64,000 nucleotides of DNA from assembly GCF_017220215.1 (NCBI RefSeq), contig NZ_CP071132.1, forward strand, positions 434,001 through 498,000, read 5' to 3'. Below, one piece after another: positions 8,517-17,760 of this stretch. Positions within the stretch are counted from its first letter, which is position 1. Each line of letters opens with the position of its first letter. Below the pieces are notes generated by a model. It did no database searches. It had not been told where the DNA came from and saw only the letters and a list, made by a program, of their open reading frames with translations. This stretch comes from Caballeronia sp. M1242. Its GTDB lineage: Bacteria > Pseudomonadota > Gammaproteobacteria > Burkholderiales > Burkholderiaceae. The position numbers and the translations under genes are program-made.

Positions 8517-10301
8517 ATGCATCGAGCGAAACACCCTGCCACACGCTTCACCACTCTTACACGCGCATTGCTGATCGCGGCGAGCGCCGCGGCGTTCTCA
8601 ACCGCCACGCAAGCACAAAGCGAAATACAAGCCGCGTCCGCAGCCGTGGCGGCGAGCGCGCCCGCCTCGTCGCCGCTGCCGCCGTCGGAGCTCTACGGCG
8701 ACCTGTATCGCGAGGTGCAACTCGCGCACGTCTATCCCGATAGCAAGACCTTCGCCGACATGACGCCGAACGTGTCGCCGCAGCAAGTCATGATCGACTA
8801 TGCGAACCGGACGCAGCCGTTCGATCTCGCGCGCTTCGTCGGCTCGCACTTCACGCTGCCGCAGCGGGAAACCAAGGGCTACGCGTCCGACCCGAACGAA
8901 AGCGTGACCCAGCATATCGACACGCTCTGGACCGTTCTGCGCCGCAACCCGGATGCGAACGCGAGCCCGTGGTCATCGCTGTTGCCGCTGCCGTATGCGT
9001 ATGTCGTGCCGGGCGACCGTTTCGACGAGATCTACTACTGGGATTCGTACTTCATCATGCTCGGGCTGCGGCAAAGCGGGCAGCGCGAGTTGATGAAGAA
9101 TGAACTGGATAACTTCGCGACGCTCATCGACCGATACGGGCATATTCCGAACGGCAACCGCAGCTACTATCTGAGCCGCTCGCAGCCGCCCTTCTTCGCG
9201 CAGATGGTTCAGCTCGCGGCGGAAACCGACGGCGACAGCGCGTATCTGCGCTATCTGCCCGAACTCGCGCGCGAATACGCGTACTGGATGGACGGCGAGA
9301 ACAAGGTCGCGCCCGGCGAGGCGTATCGGCATGTCGTGCGCCTGTCCGACGGCACGCTCCTGAACCGCTATTGGGACGACCGTGCCACGCCGCGCGACGA
9401 GTCGTATCGTGAAGACGTGGAAACGGCGAAACAGATGCCGCAACGCAATTCGGAAGACTTGTGGCGCAATCTGCGCGCGGGCGGCGAAACCGGCTGGGAC
9501 TTCAGTTCGCGCTGGTTCTCGGACGGCAAGTCGCTCGCGACGATCGAAGTCACGTCGCTCGCGCCGGTCGATCTCAACGCGCTGCTCTACGATCTCGAAC
9601 GCACGCTGGCGCGGGCGTATCGCGTGAAAGGCGATGCCGCGCAAGCCGAAGACTTCGAACAACGCGCGCTCGCGCGGGCGCAGGCGATCCGCAGCCATCT
9701 CTGGGACCCGCAACTGCACGCGTTCGGCGATTACGATTTCGTCGCGCATGCGCTCACGCATCGCCTGAGCGCCGCGACGGTATATCCGCTGTACGCGGGC
9801 ATCGCGACCAAAGCGCAGGCGAGCGCGGTGGCATCGACGATTCGCGCGAAGTTGCTGCGCGTGGGCGGCCTCGCCACAACGACCGTGCGCTCCGGCCAGC
9901 AATGGGACGAGCCCAACGGCTGGGCGCCGCTGCAATACCTCGCGATCATGGGCCTGCGCCGCTATGGCGAGTCCGCGCTCGCGCGGCAAATCGCGGAGCG
10001 CTGGATTCAGACGAACGTCGCGTATTACCAGCACACCGGCAAGCTCGTCGAGAAATACGATGTGGACGCGAAAGCGGGATCGACCGCGGCGGGCGGCGGC
10101 GAGTATCCGTTGCAGGACGGCTTCGGCTGGACCAACGGCGTACTGCGCACGTTGATGGTCATGTATCCGTCGGCGGCAGGCGCGACCACCCGTCCGGTCG
10201 ATGTCCCTTCCGGCGCGGCCGGCGTCGCGGACGCGGCGGCTTCGGCGGCGAAGGCGTCGAAGAATACGCATCGGCTGGCGCCGACGCCGAGCGGGGAATA
10301 A
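8517..10301 (+). CDS. treA: Periplasmic alpha,alpha-trehalase (GH37)
   Basis: This is a protein of 594 residues with a Sec signal peptide (about 1-34, ending STATQA). It hydrolyses trehalose to two glucoses outside the cytoplasm. Both GH37 signatures are present: PGDRFDEIYYWDSYF (signature 1, with D for the usual second G) and QWDEPNGWAP (signature 2), plus the C-terminal glycine-rich GGGEYPLQDGFGWTNG. The ATG at 8517 has GGAG six bases upstream. The C-terminal ~35 residues are Ala-rich and low complexity. It follows the efflux operon by 87 bp, and the link is probably only proximity. Confidence 0.93.
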   Translation: MHRAKHPATRFTTLTRALLIAASAAAFSTATQAQSEIQAASAAVAASAPASSPLPPSELYGDLYREVQLAHVYPDSKTFADMTPNVSPQQVMIDYANRTQPFDLARFVGSHFTLPQRETKGYASDPNESVTQHIDTLWTVLRRNPDANASPWSSLLPLPYAYVVPGDRFDEIYYWDSYFIMLGLRQSGQRELMKNELDNFATLIDRYGHIPNGNRSYYLSRSQPPFFAQMVQLAAETDGDSAYLRYLPELAREYAYWMDGENKVAPGEAYRHVVRLSDGTLLNRYWDDRATPRDESYREDVETAKQMPQRNSEDLWRNLRAGGETGWDFSSRWFSDGKSLATIEVTSLAPVDLNALLYDLERTLARAYRVKGDAAQAEDFEQRALARAQAIRSHLWDPQLHAFGDYDFVAHALTHRLSAATVYPLYAGIATKAQASAVASTIRAKLLRVGGLATTTVRSGQQWDEPNGWAPLQYLAIMGLRRYGESALARQIAERWIQTNVAYYQHTGKLVEKYDVDAKAGSTAAGGGEYPLQDGFGWTNGVLRTLMVMYPSAAGATTRPVDVPSGAAGVADAAASAAKASKNTHRLAPTPSGE

Positions 10302-10386
10302 GCGACTTAGGATCGTCGGAATTCGGGATCGTGCGCGGCGCTATACTCACGCGCTTTTTCGCCACGCACGGCCCGAAGGACAACCG

Positions 10387-10728
10387 ATGAACGCACTTCC
10401 CCCTTGCCCGCACTGCCATTCACAATTCACGTATGAAGACGGCGGCGCGTACGTCTGCCCGGAGTGCGCGCACGAATGGACCGCAAGCGCAGACACCGCT
10501 GCCGAAGCATCCGCGAAGGTCTATCGCGATTCGGCGGGCAACGTGCTCAACGACGGCGACACCGTCACCGTCATCAAAGACCTGAAGCTGAAGGGCTCGG
10601 GCGGCGTCATCAAGATGGGCACGAAGGTCAAGAACATCCGCCTCGTGGATAGCGACCACGATATCGACTGCAAGATCGACGGCTTCGGCGCGATGAGCCT
10701 CAAATCGGAGTTCGTGCGCAAGGCCTGA
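10387..10728 (+). CDS. yjdM: PhnA/YjdM family zinc-ribbon protein
   Basis: This is a protein of 113 residues. The N-terminal zinc ribbon has CPHC (Cys 7 and 10) and CPEC (Cys 24 and 27). The PhnA C-terminal SH3-like domain follows: DSAGNVLNDGDTVTVIKDLK, then KLKGSGGVIKMGTKVKNIRLV and a final DCKIDGFGAMSLKSEFVRK. The length matches the family. The start is set by GAAGGA upstream of the ATG. The protein was once linked to phosphonate use, but its true role is unclear. No phosphonate genes are nearby. Confidence 0.93.
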   Translation: MNALPPCPHCHSQFTYEDGGAYVCPECAHEWTASADTAAEASAKVYRDSAGNVLNDGDTVTVIKDLKLKGSGGVIKMGTKVKNIRLVDSDHDIDCKIDGFGAMSLKSEFVRKA

Positions 10729-10769
10729 GCGTTTGAACGGCGGCAAGCGCATTGTAAAGATGCGTTACG

Positions 10770-13157
10770 ATGCGTGTTTTCCACGCCGCGCCCCGCCGTT
10801 TCGTCTTGATTGCGTCCGAATTCAAAGCCATCGCCCGCGCGATGCTCGCCCGTCTCGCGGCCCGGCTGCGTCCGCACGTCCGGCCGCGTACGCTTCTTCT
10901 GCTGCCGGCGCTCTTCGTGCTGTACGTGCTCGCGCTGATTCCGTTCACGCCCGGCATCAGCGATATCCGCAAGGCCAAGGTGGATCAGCCCGCGCAGATT
11001 CTTTCCGCCGATGGCAAGCTGCTCGCCGAATTCAAGCCGACGCATCGCGAATGGGTCAGCGTGAAGCAGGTCTCGCCGTACGTCATCGACGCGCTCATTT
11101 CCACCGAAGACCGGCGCTTCTACTCGCATCACGGCATCGACTGGCGGCGCACGGCGTCGGCGGCGCTGCACACGTTCTCGGGCGATCGCCAGGGCGGCTC
11201 GACGCTCACTCAACAACTCGCGCGCAATCTGTATCCCGATGAAATCGGCCGGTCGCAGACGCTCACGCGCAAGCTCAAGGAAGCGATCACCGCGTTCAAG
11301 ATCGAAGCCGTCTATTCGAAAGACGAGATTCTCGAAACATATCTGAACACGGTGCCGTTTCTGTACAACGCCTACGGCATCGAAATGGCCGCGCGCACGT
11401 ACTTCGGCAAGTCCGCGGGTCAGCTCGACGTGCTCGAAAGCGCGACGCTCATCGGCATGCTCAAGGGCAACAGCTACTACAACCCGGTGATCAATCCCGA
11501 GCGCGCGCTCGACCGCCGCAACATCGTGCTCGGGCAGATGGTGCGCTTCGGACATCTTCCGCCCGCGAAGCTCGACGCGCTCGCGAAGCGGCCGCTGCGC
11601 ATCGACTTCGAGCGGCAGACCGAAGAGCCGGGACGCGCGCCCCATTTCGCGCAGCAGTTGCGCAAGTGGCTGATCGCGTGGGCCGACGACAACGACTTCA
11701 ATATCTATTCGGATGGCCTCGTCGTACGCACAACCATCGACTCGCGCCTTCAGTCGATGGCCACGCAGGCGCTCACGTGGCAGGGCAATCAGTTGCAGTC
11801 GATCGCCAACGCCGCGTGGAACGGACACGGCGGATGCGCGAACGCCGACGCCGATCTCGCGCGCGCGTTCGTGCGAGAGACGAGCGAATACCGCGCCGCC
11901 CGCGATGCCGGCGCGACCGACGCGGACGCCATCAAGCATCTGATGGCGGACCGCGCGTTCATGCGCAACGTCTGCGAGAACAAGACGCGCGTGCAGGCCG
12001 CGTTCCTCGCGCTGGATCCGCGCAACGGGCAGATCAAGGCGTGGGTCGGCAGCCGCGACTTCACGCAGGACCCGTTCGACCACGTTCAACAGGCGCGCCG
12101 CCAGCCGGGCTCGACGTTCAAGCCCTTCGTCTATGGCGCGGCGTTCGAGCGCGGCGCGTTGCCGACGGATACGTTCATCGATCAGGACGTGACCATTCCG
12201 GTAAAGGGCAACGAGACCTGGCATCCCACCGACGAAGCGCCGCCGAGCGGCCGCCCGGTCAGCCTGCGCGACGGCATCGCGTTTTCGAAGAACCGCATCA
12301 CCGCGCAGTTGATGCAGTCGGTCGGGCCGGCACGCGTCGCACGCCTCGCGCGGGACATGGGCGTGCGCGAGAGTCATCTGGATGTGGTGCCGTCGCTTGC
12401 GCTCGGCACGAGTCCGGTGACGCTGAAGGAGATGGTCTCGGCGTACGGCACCATCGCCGACAACGGCAATTACATGGAGCCGCTACTCGTTACGCGCATC
12501 GAGGACCGCAAGGGCGACGTGCTCGCGCAGTTCGAAAGCACGCCGCAGCGCGCGCTGTCGGTCGACGCGACGCACAAGCTCGTCGACGTGATGCGCGATG
12601 TCGTGAATCGCGGCACGGGCACAGCGATTCGCACGCGCTTCGGCATTCGCGGTGATGTGGCCGGCAAGACGGGCACGACGCAGGACAACGCGGACGGCTG
12701 GTTCATTCTGATGCATCCGCAGCTGGTGGCGGGCGCGTGGGTGGGCTTCAACGACAGCCGCGTGACGCTGCGCAGCGACTACTGGGGACAAGGCGCGCAT
12801 AGCGCGTTGCCGATGGTCGGCGACTTCGTGCAGCGCGCGTTGCGCTCGCATCTGATCGACTCGCGCGCGCGCTTCGACACGCAGGCGCCGCCGAGCGCGT
12901 GGCAGACTTTCGTCACGCGACTGCGCGGATGGATCGACGAGACGTTCGGGAAGAAACCCGCGCAGACGGCGGTGCACAAGCCGGTGCGTGTCAAGCGTGC
13001 GCCTGCGCAACCGGCGGCCGAAGTGACGGAGGAGCCGCCGCAGCCACCGCAGCCGCCGATCCTTCCCGCCGAACCGCCGCTGCTTCCTGCTTCGACCGCA
13101 TCGCCTGCCGCGGCCGCGAGCGAAGCGCCTGCGGCGGCATCCGCCACCGAACCTTAA
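10770..13157 (+). CDS. Class A penicillin-binding protein (PBP1-type transglycosylase/transpeptidase)
   Basis: This is a protein of 795 residues that polymerises and cross-links peptidoglycan. One TM anchor lies at about 40-58. The GT51 domain has STEDRRFYSHHG (catalytic Glu 113), GGSTLTQQLARNL (~142-154), KEAITAFKIE and KDEILETYLN. The transpeptidase domain has SxxK at 448-451 (STFK), SKN at 506-508 and KTG at 633-635. A segment at ~350-405 between the domains contains two cysteines (356, 402) and is not obviously part of either. The tail (~760-795) is Pro/Ala-rich. The Shine-Dalgarno is weak, so a start at Met 25 (10842) is possible. Its stop codon overlaps the convergent ABC ATPase stop. 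Confidence 0.9.
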   Translation: MRVFHAAPRRFVLIASEFKAIARAMLARLAARLRPHVRPRTLLLLPALFVLYVLALIPFTPGISDIRKAKVDQPAQILSADGKLLAEFKPTHREWVSVKQVSPYVIDALISTEDRRFYSHHGIDWRRTASAALHTFSGDRQGGSTLTQQLARNLYPDEIGRSQTLTRKLKEAITAFKIEAVYSKDEILETYLNTVPFLYNAYGIEMAARTYFGKSAGQLDVLESATLIGMLKGNSYYNPVINPERALDRRNIVLGQMVRFGHLPPAKLDALAKRPLRIDFERQTEEPGRAPHFAQQLRKWLIAWADDNDFNIYSDGLVVRTTIDSRLQSMATQALTWQGNQLQSIANAAWNGHGGCANADADLARAFVRETSEYRAARDAGATDADAIKHLMADRAFMRNVCENKTRVQAAFLALDPRNGQIKAWVGSRDFTQDPFDHVQQARRQPGSTFKPFVYGAAFERGALPTDTFIDQDVTIPVKGNETWHPTDEAPPSGRPVSLRDGIAFSKNRITAQLMQSVGPARVARLARDMGVRESHLDVVPSLALGTSPVTLKEMVSAYGTIADNGNYMEPLLVTRIEDRKGDVLAQFESTPQRALSVDATHKLVDVMRDVVNRGTGTAIRTRFGIRGDVAGKTGTTQDNADGWFILMHPQLVAGAWVGFNDSRVTLRSDYWGQGAHSALPMVGDFVQRALRSHLIDSRARFDTQAPPSAWQTFVTRLRGWIDETFGKKPAQTAVHKPVRVKRAPAQPAAEVTEEPPQPPQPPILPAEPPLLPASTASPAAAASEAPAAASATEP

Positions 13158-13927
13158 AGCCCGGCTTCCGAGAAGAACCCCGCGACGATATCGTCTTTGA
13201 GACGCGCGAGTCGCGCATCGGTGCGAGCTCGCGGACGCGGCACGTCGACATCGACAATGTCGGCGATGCGTCCCGGCCGCGCCTGCATCACCACGACGCG
13301 ATCCGCGAGCAGCACCGCTTCCTCGACATCGTGCGTGACGAGCACCATCGTGATCCGCTCGGCGGCCCAGATCCGTTGAAGTTCGTCCTGCATGCGGGCA
13401 CGCGTGAGCGCATCGAGCGCGCCGAACGGTTCATCGAGCAGCAACAGGCGCGGCCGATTGACGAGACCGCGAGCAATCGCCACGCGCTGCGCCATGCCGC
13501 CCGACAGTTGGTGCGGAAAGTGCCGCTCATACCCGCGCAGCCCGACGAGCGCGATGTGCTCGGCCACGGCCTTCGCTTTGTCGCTCTTCGACAAGCGCGC
13601 GTTGCGCAGCGCCACCGCCACGTTCTGTTCCACATTGAGCCACGGAAACAGGCGGTGATCCTGAAACACGATGCCGCGTGATAAATCCGTCGAGACCACG
13701 CGCGCGCCGTCGAAGTCGATTTCGCCTTCGAAAGCGTCATCCAGGCCCGCGACGAGCCGCAAGAGCGTCGACTTCCCGCATCCGCTCGCGCCTACGATGC
13801 TCACGAACTCGCCGCTCTGCACGTTCAGATCGATGCGTTCCAGCACGGGCGCGCTGTCGTCGCCCGCGAAACGCTTGCTCACGTGCCGCAAGGCGAGGCT
13901 GCCGTCCTGCGCTGCTATCGCTTCCAT
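13154..13927 (-). CDS. ABC transporter ATPase, SsuB/TauB-like
   Basis: This is a protein of 257 residues with Walker A GASGCGKST (about 46-54), signature LSGGMAQRVAIAR, Walker B LLLLDEPFGALD and switch His in VTHDVEEAV. The family energises nitrate, sulfonate or taurine uptake. GAGGAG precedes the ATG by 9 bases. It is the last gene of the leftward operon and is expected to work with the two permeases immediately upstream. Its stop codon lies in TTAA, shared with the convergent PBP stop. Confidence 0.92.
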   Translation of the reverse strand: MEAIAAQDGSLALRHVSKRFAGDDSAPVLERIDLNVQSGEFVSIVGASGCGKSTLLRLVAGLDDAFEGEIDFDGARVVSTDLSRGIVFQDHRLFPWLNVEQNVAVALRNARLSKSDKAKAVAEHIALVGLRGYERHFPHQLSGGMAQRVAIARGLVNRPRLLLLDEPFGALDALTRARMQDELQRIWAAERITMVLVTHDVEEAVLLADRVVVMQARPGRIADIVDVDVPRPRARTDARLARLKDDIVAGFFSEAGL

Positions 13928-13939
13928 TCGTTGTTCTCC

Positions 13940-14743
13940 TCAAACATAGCGCGATGCATCGAACCATCGCCGCTGGATCGCGCGGGCGAGCGCATTGAGC
14001 GCCCAGCCCGTTATTCCAACGACGACGACGCCGAACAGAACGAGGTCCATTCGAAACTGCTCGCTGCCGTCCACGAGCGTATTGCCGATGCCGCTGCCCG
14101 CGACCAGCAGATACTCCGCGCCGAGCGTGGCGAGCCACGAGTAGATGAGCGCGAGGTAGATACCGGTGAAGACGGACGGCAACGCGGCGGGCAAGACCAC
14201 ATGCGCGAGCATTTGCAGCTTGCTGTAGCCGAACGTGCGCGCGACCTCGGTCCATTGCGGCGGCACGGCGCGAATGCCGTCGCTCGTATGCACGACGACC
14301 GGCACCAGCGCGGCGAGCGAGAGGAAGACGACCTTCGCGACATCGCCGAGTCCGAACCACACGGAGATGAGCGGAATCCACGCGAACAGCGACACCTGTT
14401 TGAACGTGTCGAAGCTCGGCGCAATGGCGCGATGCGCGAGCCGCGAGATGCCGAGCAGCGCGCCCAACGCGAGGCCGAGCGTGGTGCCGATCAGGAAGCC
14501 CGTCAATTCCCGCGCGAGCGATGCCGACAATGCACGCGCAAGCGCGCCGCTTTTCGCCTGTTCGAGCGCGACATGAAGCACTTGCGCGGGCGAGACCATC
14601 ACGCCGTGGCCGGGCTGCGCGTGACGCGACACGAGCCACCAGAGCGCGAGCGCCGCGAGCGGCAGCACGACGCCGCGCCAGCTTTGCGGACCGGCGGTAC
14701 GGGGTTTATCGGGCGTTCCGGCTTCGAGTTCGAGTGTAGACAT
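13940..14743 (-). CDS. ABC transporter permease, SsuC/TauC-like (second of two)
   Basis: This is a protein of 267 residues with about six TM helices. The BPD_transp_1 EAA-type loop reads EVARTFGYSKLQMLAHVVLPAALP, which docks the ATPase. The N-terminus is polar and the first helix is near residue 25. It is paralogous to the permease gene 9 bp upstream, so the transporter probably uses a heterodimeric membrane core. This differs from the homodimeric SsuC or TauC of the model systems. Confidence 0.9.
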   Translation of the reverse strand: MSTLELEAGTPDKPRTAGPQSWRGVVLPLAALALWWLVSRHAQPGHGVMVSPAQVLHVALEQAKSGALARALSASLARELTGFLIGTTLGLALGALLGISRLAHRAIAPSFDTFKQVSLFAWIPLISVWFGLGDVAKVVFLSLAALVPVVVHTSDGIRAVPPQWTEVARTFGYSKLQMLAHVVLPAALPSVFTGIYLALIYSWLATLGAEYLLVAGSGIGNTLVDGSEQFRMDLVLFGVVVVGITGWALNALARAIQRRWFDASRYV

Positions 14744-14752
14744 GTCGGCTCC

Positions 14753-15580
14753 TTAACCCGCGTTCGAGCGATTCAGCCTGCGTTCCACCGCGCCGAGCGA
14801 GCGGTCCGCGATGAACCCGATCGCGCCCACGATCAGCACCGACGCCAACACGAGATCGAGCTGAAAAAGCTGGCGGCCGTACACGATCAGATACCCGAGC
14901 CCTTCGGACGACGCGACGAGTTCCACGACAACGAGCGTCAGCCACGCCTTCGTGAACGCGAGGCGCACGCCGGTGCCGATCATCGGAATGGCGGCGGGCA
15001 GCGTGACGTGAAGAATGGTCTGCCAGCGCGAATAGCGATACACGGACGCGACTTCGCGCAGCGCGGGCGGCGTATTGCGAAAACCCTGAAGCGTGCTCAG
15101 CGTGACCGGCACGAGCGCAGCATGGCCGATCAGCAGATACTTCAACGGCTCGCCGATGCCGACGACGATCATCAGGAACGGAAGCCATCCGAGCACGGGC
15201 ACCTGCACGATCGCATTGAAGCTCGGCAGGACATACGCTTCGAGCGAGCGCGACAGACCGAGCGCCGCACCCAGCGCGACGCCGAGCGCAACTCCGCCGA
15301 TGAAGCCGACCGCCACGCGTGAGAGGCTCGCGGCCAGATGCGTCCATAGCTCGCCGCTTTTGGCGAGCGCGCCGAGCGTTTCGAAGACGAGCGCGGGCGC
15401 CGGCAAGACCTGCGCGGAAATCCATCCGAAGCGCGCGCCGAGCACCCACAACACCGCGCACACAACGGGCAAAAGCCAGGGAAGCGCGGTCCATCCGGCC
15501 GCGCGCAGCGTCTGCGCGCTGAACACGCGAGAGCGGGCGCGCTCGGCCGTGGGCAACGCGCGGGACAGTGTGTTCGCCAT
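14753..15580 (-). CDS. ABC transporter permease, SsuC/TauC-like (first of two)
   Basis: This is a protein of 275 residues from MANTLSRALP. The frame is open upstream to 15877, but that part lies over the binding-protein gene and is not membrane-like. Six TM helices follow. The EAA loop reads EVASVYRYSRWQTILHVTLPAAIP. It differs from its neighbour by a longer charged N-terminus and by an alanine-rich first periplasmic segment. It lies between the substrate-binding protein (29 bp upstream) and the second permease (9 bp downstream). Confidence 0.9.
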   Translation of the reverse strand: MANTLSRALPTAERARSRVFSAQTLRAAGWTALPWLLPVVCAVLWVLGARFGWISAQVLPAPALVFETLGALAKSGELWTHLAASLSRVAVGFIGGVALGVALGAALGLSRSLEAYVLPSFNAIVQVPVLGWLPFLMIVVGIGEPLKYLLIGHAALVPVTLSTLQGFRNTPPALREVASVYRYSRWQTILHVTLPAAIPMIGTGVRLAFTKAWLTLVVVELVASSEGLGYLIVYGRQLFQLDLVLASVLIVGAIGFIADRSLGAVERRLNRSNAG

Positions 15581-15609
15581 GAGCCTGTTCTCCGTGAAGG
15601 TTGAGCGCG

Positions 15610-16686
15610 TCACGCCTGCGGCTTGCCCGACGCATCGAAGCGCGGCCAGTAGGCATCGAGCTTCAGCGATTTGATGGCCTCGTCGAGATACTTCGGCTCG
15701 AACCAGCCGTTGACGCTGACGGGCTGACGGATCAGATTGAGGCGCAGCGCGTCGTCGGCGACGGCCTGATAGCGCGCGACCAGAAACGGATCGATGAGCG
15801 GCGACATGCGTTCCTTCATCGGCTGGTTCGCATACTCGGCCTGCCATGATTCGACCGGCACGCCGCTTTTCGCCCACAGCGCGAAGAGCGCGTTGCGGTT
15901 CGCTTCATCCGACGACCATTGCGCCGCCTGCACCACCGCCGTCACCACTTTCTGCACCGTATCCGGATGCGCGTGCTCGAAGTCTTCCAGCACGAGCAGA
16001 TGCGCCTGGCGCGTCAGTTGCAAGCCGTCATTGCGCGACGCGTAGACGATCTTCGCCAGCCCCTGACGCTGCAACTTGAACAGCGAATAGTCGAGGAACA
16101 CCGCATCCACGCCCTTCGACGCGAGCGCCGCCTGCGCCGCCGCCGTATCGAGGTTGATGACGCGCAGGTCGCGCTCGCTCAGTCCGTTTTCCTTGAGCAC
16201 GTTGTCCGTCACAAGCTGTAGATTCGTACCCCGAAATATTCCGACGCGCTTGCCCTTCAGGTCTTTCACGCCCTTGATGTCGGAGTCCGGCGGCACCGCG
16301 AGATAAACGCCGGTGCGCACGTTCGACGCGAGTAGCAAATGCGTCTTGAGCCCGTTGGCGCGTCCGAGCACCGAGGGCAAATCGCCCTGATACGCGAAGT
16401 CGACCTGCTTGTTCGCGAGCGCCTCGTTCACGGCAGGTCCCGCGCCTTTGAAGAAGAGCCATTGCACATTGATGTGCTCGGGCTTCAACGCATCTTCCAC
16501 ACGATGCTGCAATTGCGCGGTCGCGGCAGGCGATCCGCCGAACGTCGGGGGATCGCCCATGCCTTGCTGCGCGACGCCGATGCGCACCACGTCGGGCTGC
16601 GCCGCATGCGCGGCGCATAACAAAGCCGCGCCGAACCACGCGGCCACACTGCGTGTGATGAGGACAGAGAGTCTGCTCGATTTCAT
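15610..16686 (-). CDS. Aliphatic sulfonate/taurine-type ABC substrate-binding protein
   Basis: This is a protein of 358 residues. The signal peptide is about 1-28 (LLCAAHA|A). The mature part is an NMT1/SsuA-like type II binding protein: VVRIGVAQQGMG, VDFAYQGDLPSVLGRANG (ligand loop), DLKGKRVGIFRGTNLQLV, VDAVFLDYSLF and HPDTVQKVVTAVVQAAQW. It captures the substrate in the periplasm for the two permeases. An insertion after the first strand (PPTFGGSPAATAQLQHRVEDA) is unlike SsuA of E. coli. The ligand is not certain; taurine, alkanesulfonates or nitrate-like anions are the candidates. Confidence 0.88.
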   Translation of the reverse strand: MKSSRLSVLITRSVAAWFGAALLCAAHAAQPDVVRIGVAQQGMGDPPTFGGSPAATAQLQHRVEDALKPEHINVQWLFFKGAGPAVNEALANKQVDFAYQGDLPSVLGRANGLKTHLLLASNVRTGVYLAVPPDSDIKGVKDLKGKRVGIFRGTNLQLVTDNVLKENGLSERDLRVINLDTAAAQAALASKGVDAVFLDYSLFKLQRQGLAKIVYASRNDGLQLTRQAHLLVLEDFEHAHPDTVQKVVTAVVQAAQWSSDEANRNALFALWAKSGVPVESWQAEYANQPMKERMSPLIDPFLVARYQAVADDALRLNLIRQPVSVNGWFEPKYLDEAIKSLKLDAYWPRFDASGKPQA

Positions 16687-16721
16687 CGCTTGATCGCTAA
16701 AGTGGAGGGCGTCGGCAAAGA

Positions 16722-17672
16722 TCAATGCGTGCGCGTCTCGCGCTTGACGATGCGGCTCGTGCGTCCGTCGATGCCTACGGGCACATCGCCATGCACGGTC
16801 GCGCGCCGCACCACGCGATGCGCGTCGCCGTAATCGTTCACCGCGTAGTGCTGCGTCGCGCGGTTGTCCCAGATCGCGACGTCGCCCTGCGTCCAGCGCC
16901 AGCGCACGGTGTTCTCCAGACGCGTGATGTGATCGTGAAAGATCGCGAGCAGCCGGTCGGAATCCCGCTGCGACAAGCCGATGAAACGCTGCACGAAGTG
17001 GCCGAGGACGAGCGTGCGCTCGCCCGTCTCCGGATGCACGCGCACCACCGGATGCTCCGTCTCGTACAGCGTGGAGGTGAACTGCTGGCGGTACTCGCGG
17101 TCCGCTTCGGTGTCCGGCGTATTGCGCGCGGCGGCGTAGTCGTAGGCGTTCGTATGGAGCGCCCACAAGCTGTCGGCGAGTTCGCGCAACGCTTGCGGCA
17201 AGTGCTCGTATGCGGCGGCCGTGTTGGCCCAGACCGTGTCACCGCCCGCGGGCGGAATCACCACGCCGCGAAGAATCGAAATCTTGGGGTAGGCATCGAC
17301 GAATGTGACATCGGTATGCCACGAGTTCGCGCGCGCGCCGTGCTTCGAGTCGAGTTCGAGCAGGCGGCTGCCGCTTGCAAGCGAAGGCACCGTCGGATGC
17401 GCGACCGTTTCGCCGAAGCGGGCGGCGAAGGCTTCTTGCGCGGCGTCGTCGAGATGCGACTGGCCGCGGAAGAACAGCACCTTATGACGAAGCAGCGCCG
17501 CGTTGATGACGCCGATGGCGGTATCGTCGAGATCCGCCGAGAGCGTCACGCCACGCACTTCGGCACCGATGCGCCCGCCTATCGGGCGGACCTGAAACGG
17601 CTCGTGTGACGTGGCGGGCTGGCGTGCGGTGTCGCTGGAAGATTCGTTGGCGAGCGAAACGGTATCGGACAT
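16722..17672 (-). CDS. TauD/TfdA family 2-oxoglutarate-dependent dioxygenase
   Basis: This is a protein of 316 residues. The Fe(II) triad is visible as HTD (in SWHTDVTFVD) and the distal His in WDNRATQHYAVNDY. The 2-oxoglutarate-binding Arg lies in HRVVRRATVHGD. Related enzymes hydroxylate taurine or alkyl sulfates and release sulfite or sulfate. It is encoded just upstream of the binding protein (35 bp) in a sulfonate-type transport operon, so desulfonation of the imported compound is likely. The start MSDTVSLAN at 17672 was preferred to an upstream in-frame start whose residues do not match the family. Confidence 0.9.
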   Translation of the reverse strand: MSDTVSLANESSSDTARQPATSHEPFQVRPIGGRIGAEVRGVTLSADLDDTAIGVINAALLRHKVLFFRGQSHLDDAAQEAFAARFGETVAHPTVPSLASGSRLLELDSKHGARANSWHTDVTFVDAYPKISILRGVVIPPAGGDTVWANTAAAYEHLPQALRELADSLWALHTNAYDYAAARNTPDTEADREYRQQFTSTLYETEHPVVRVHPETGERTLVLGHFVQRFIGLSQRDSDRLLAIFHDHITRLENTVRWRWTQGDVAIWDNRATQHYAVNDYGDAHRVVRRATVHGDVPVGIDGRTSRIVKRETRTH

Positions 17673-17760
17673 CGTGGGCTCCGTTGATCTTGGTGTCGGT
17701 TGGGAGAAAACATTGAAGCATCTCGCCACCGCCTGACCAACGAAGCGTTTCGACTTAGCT

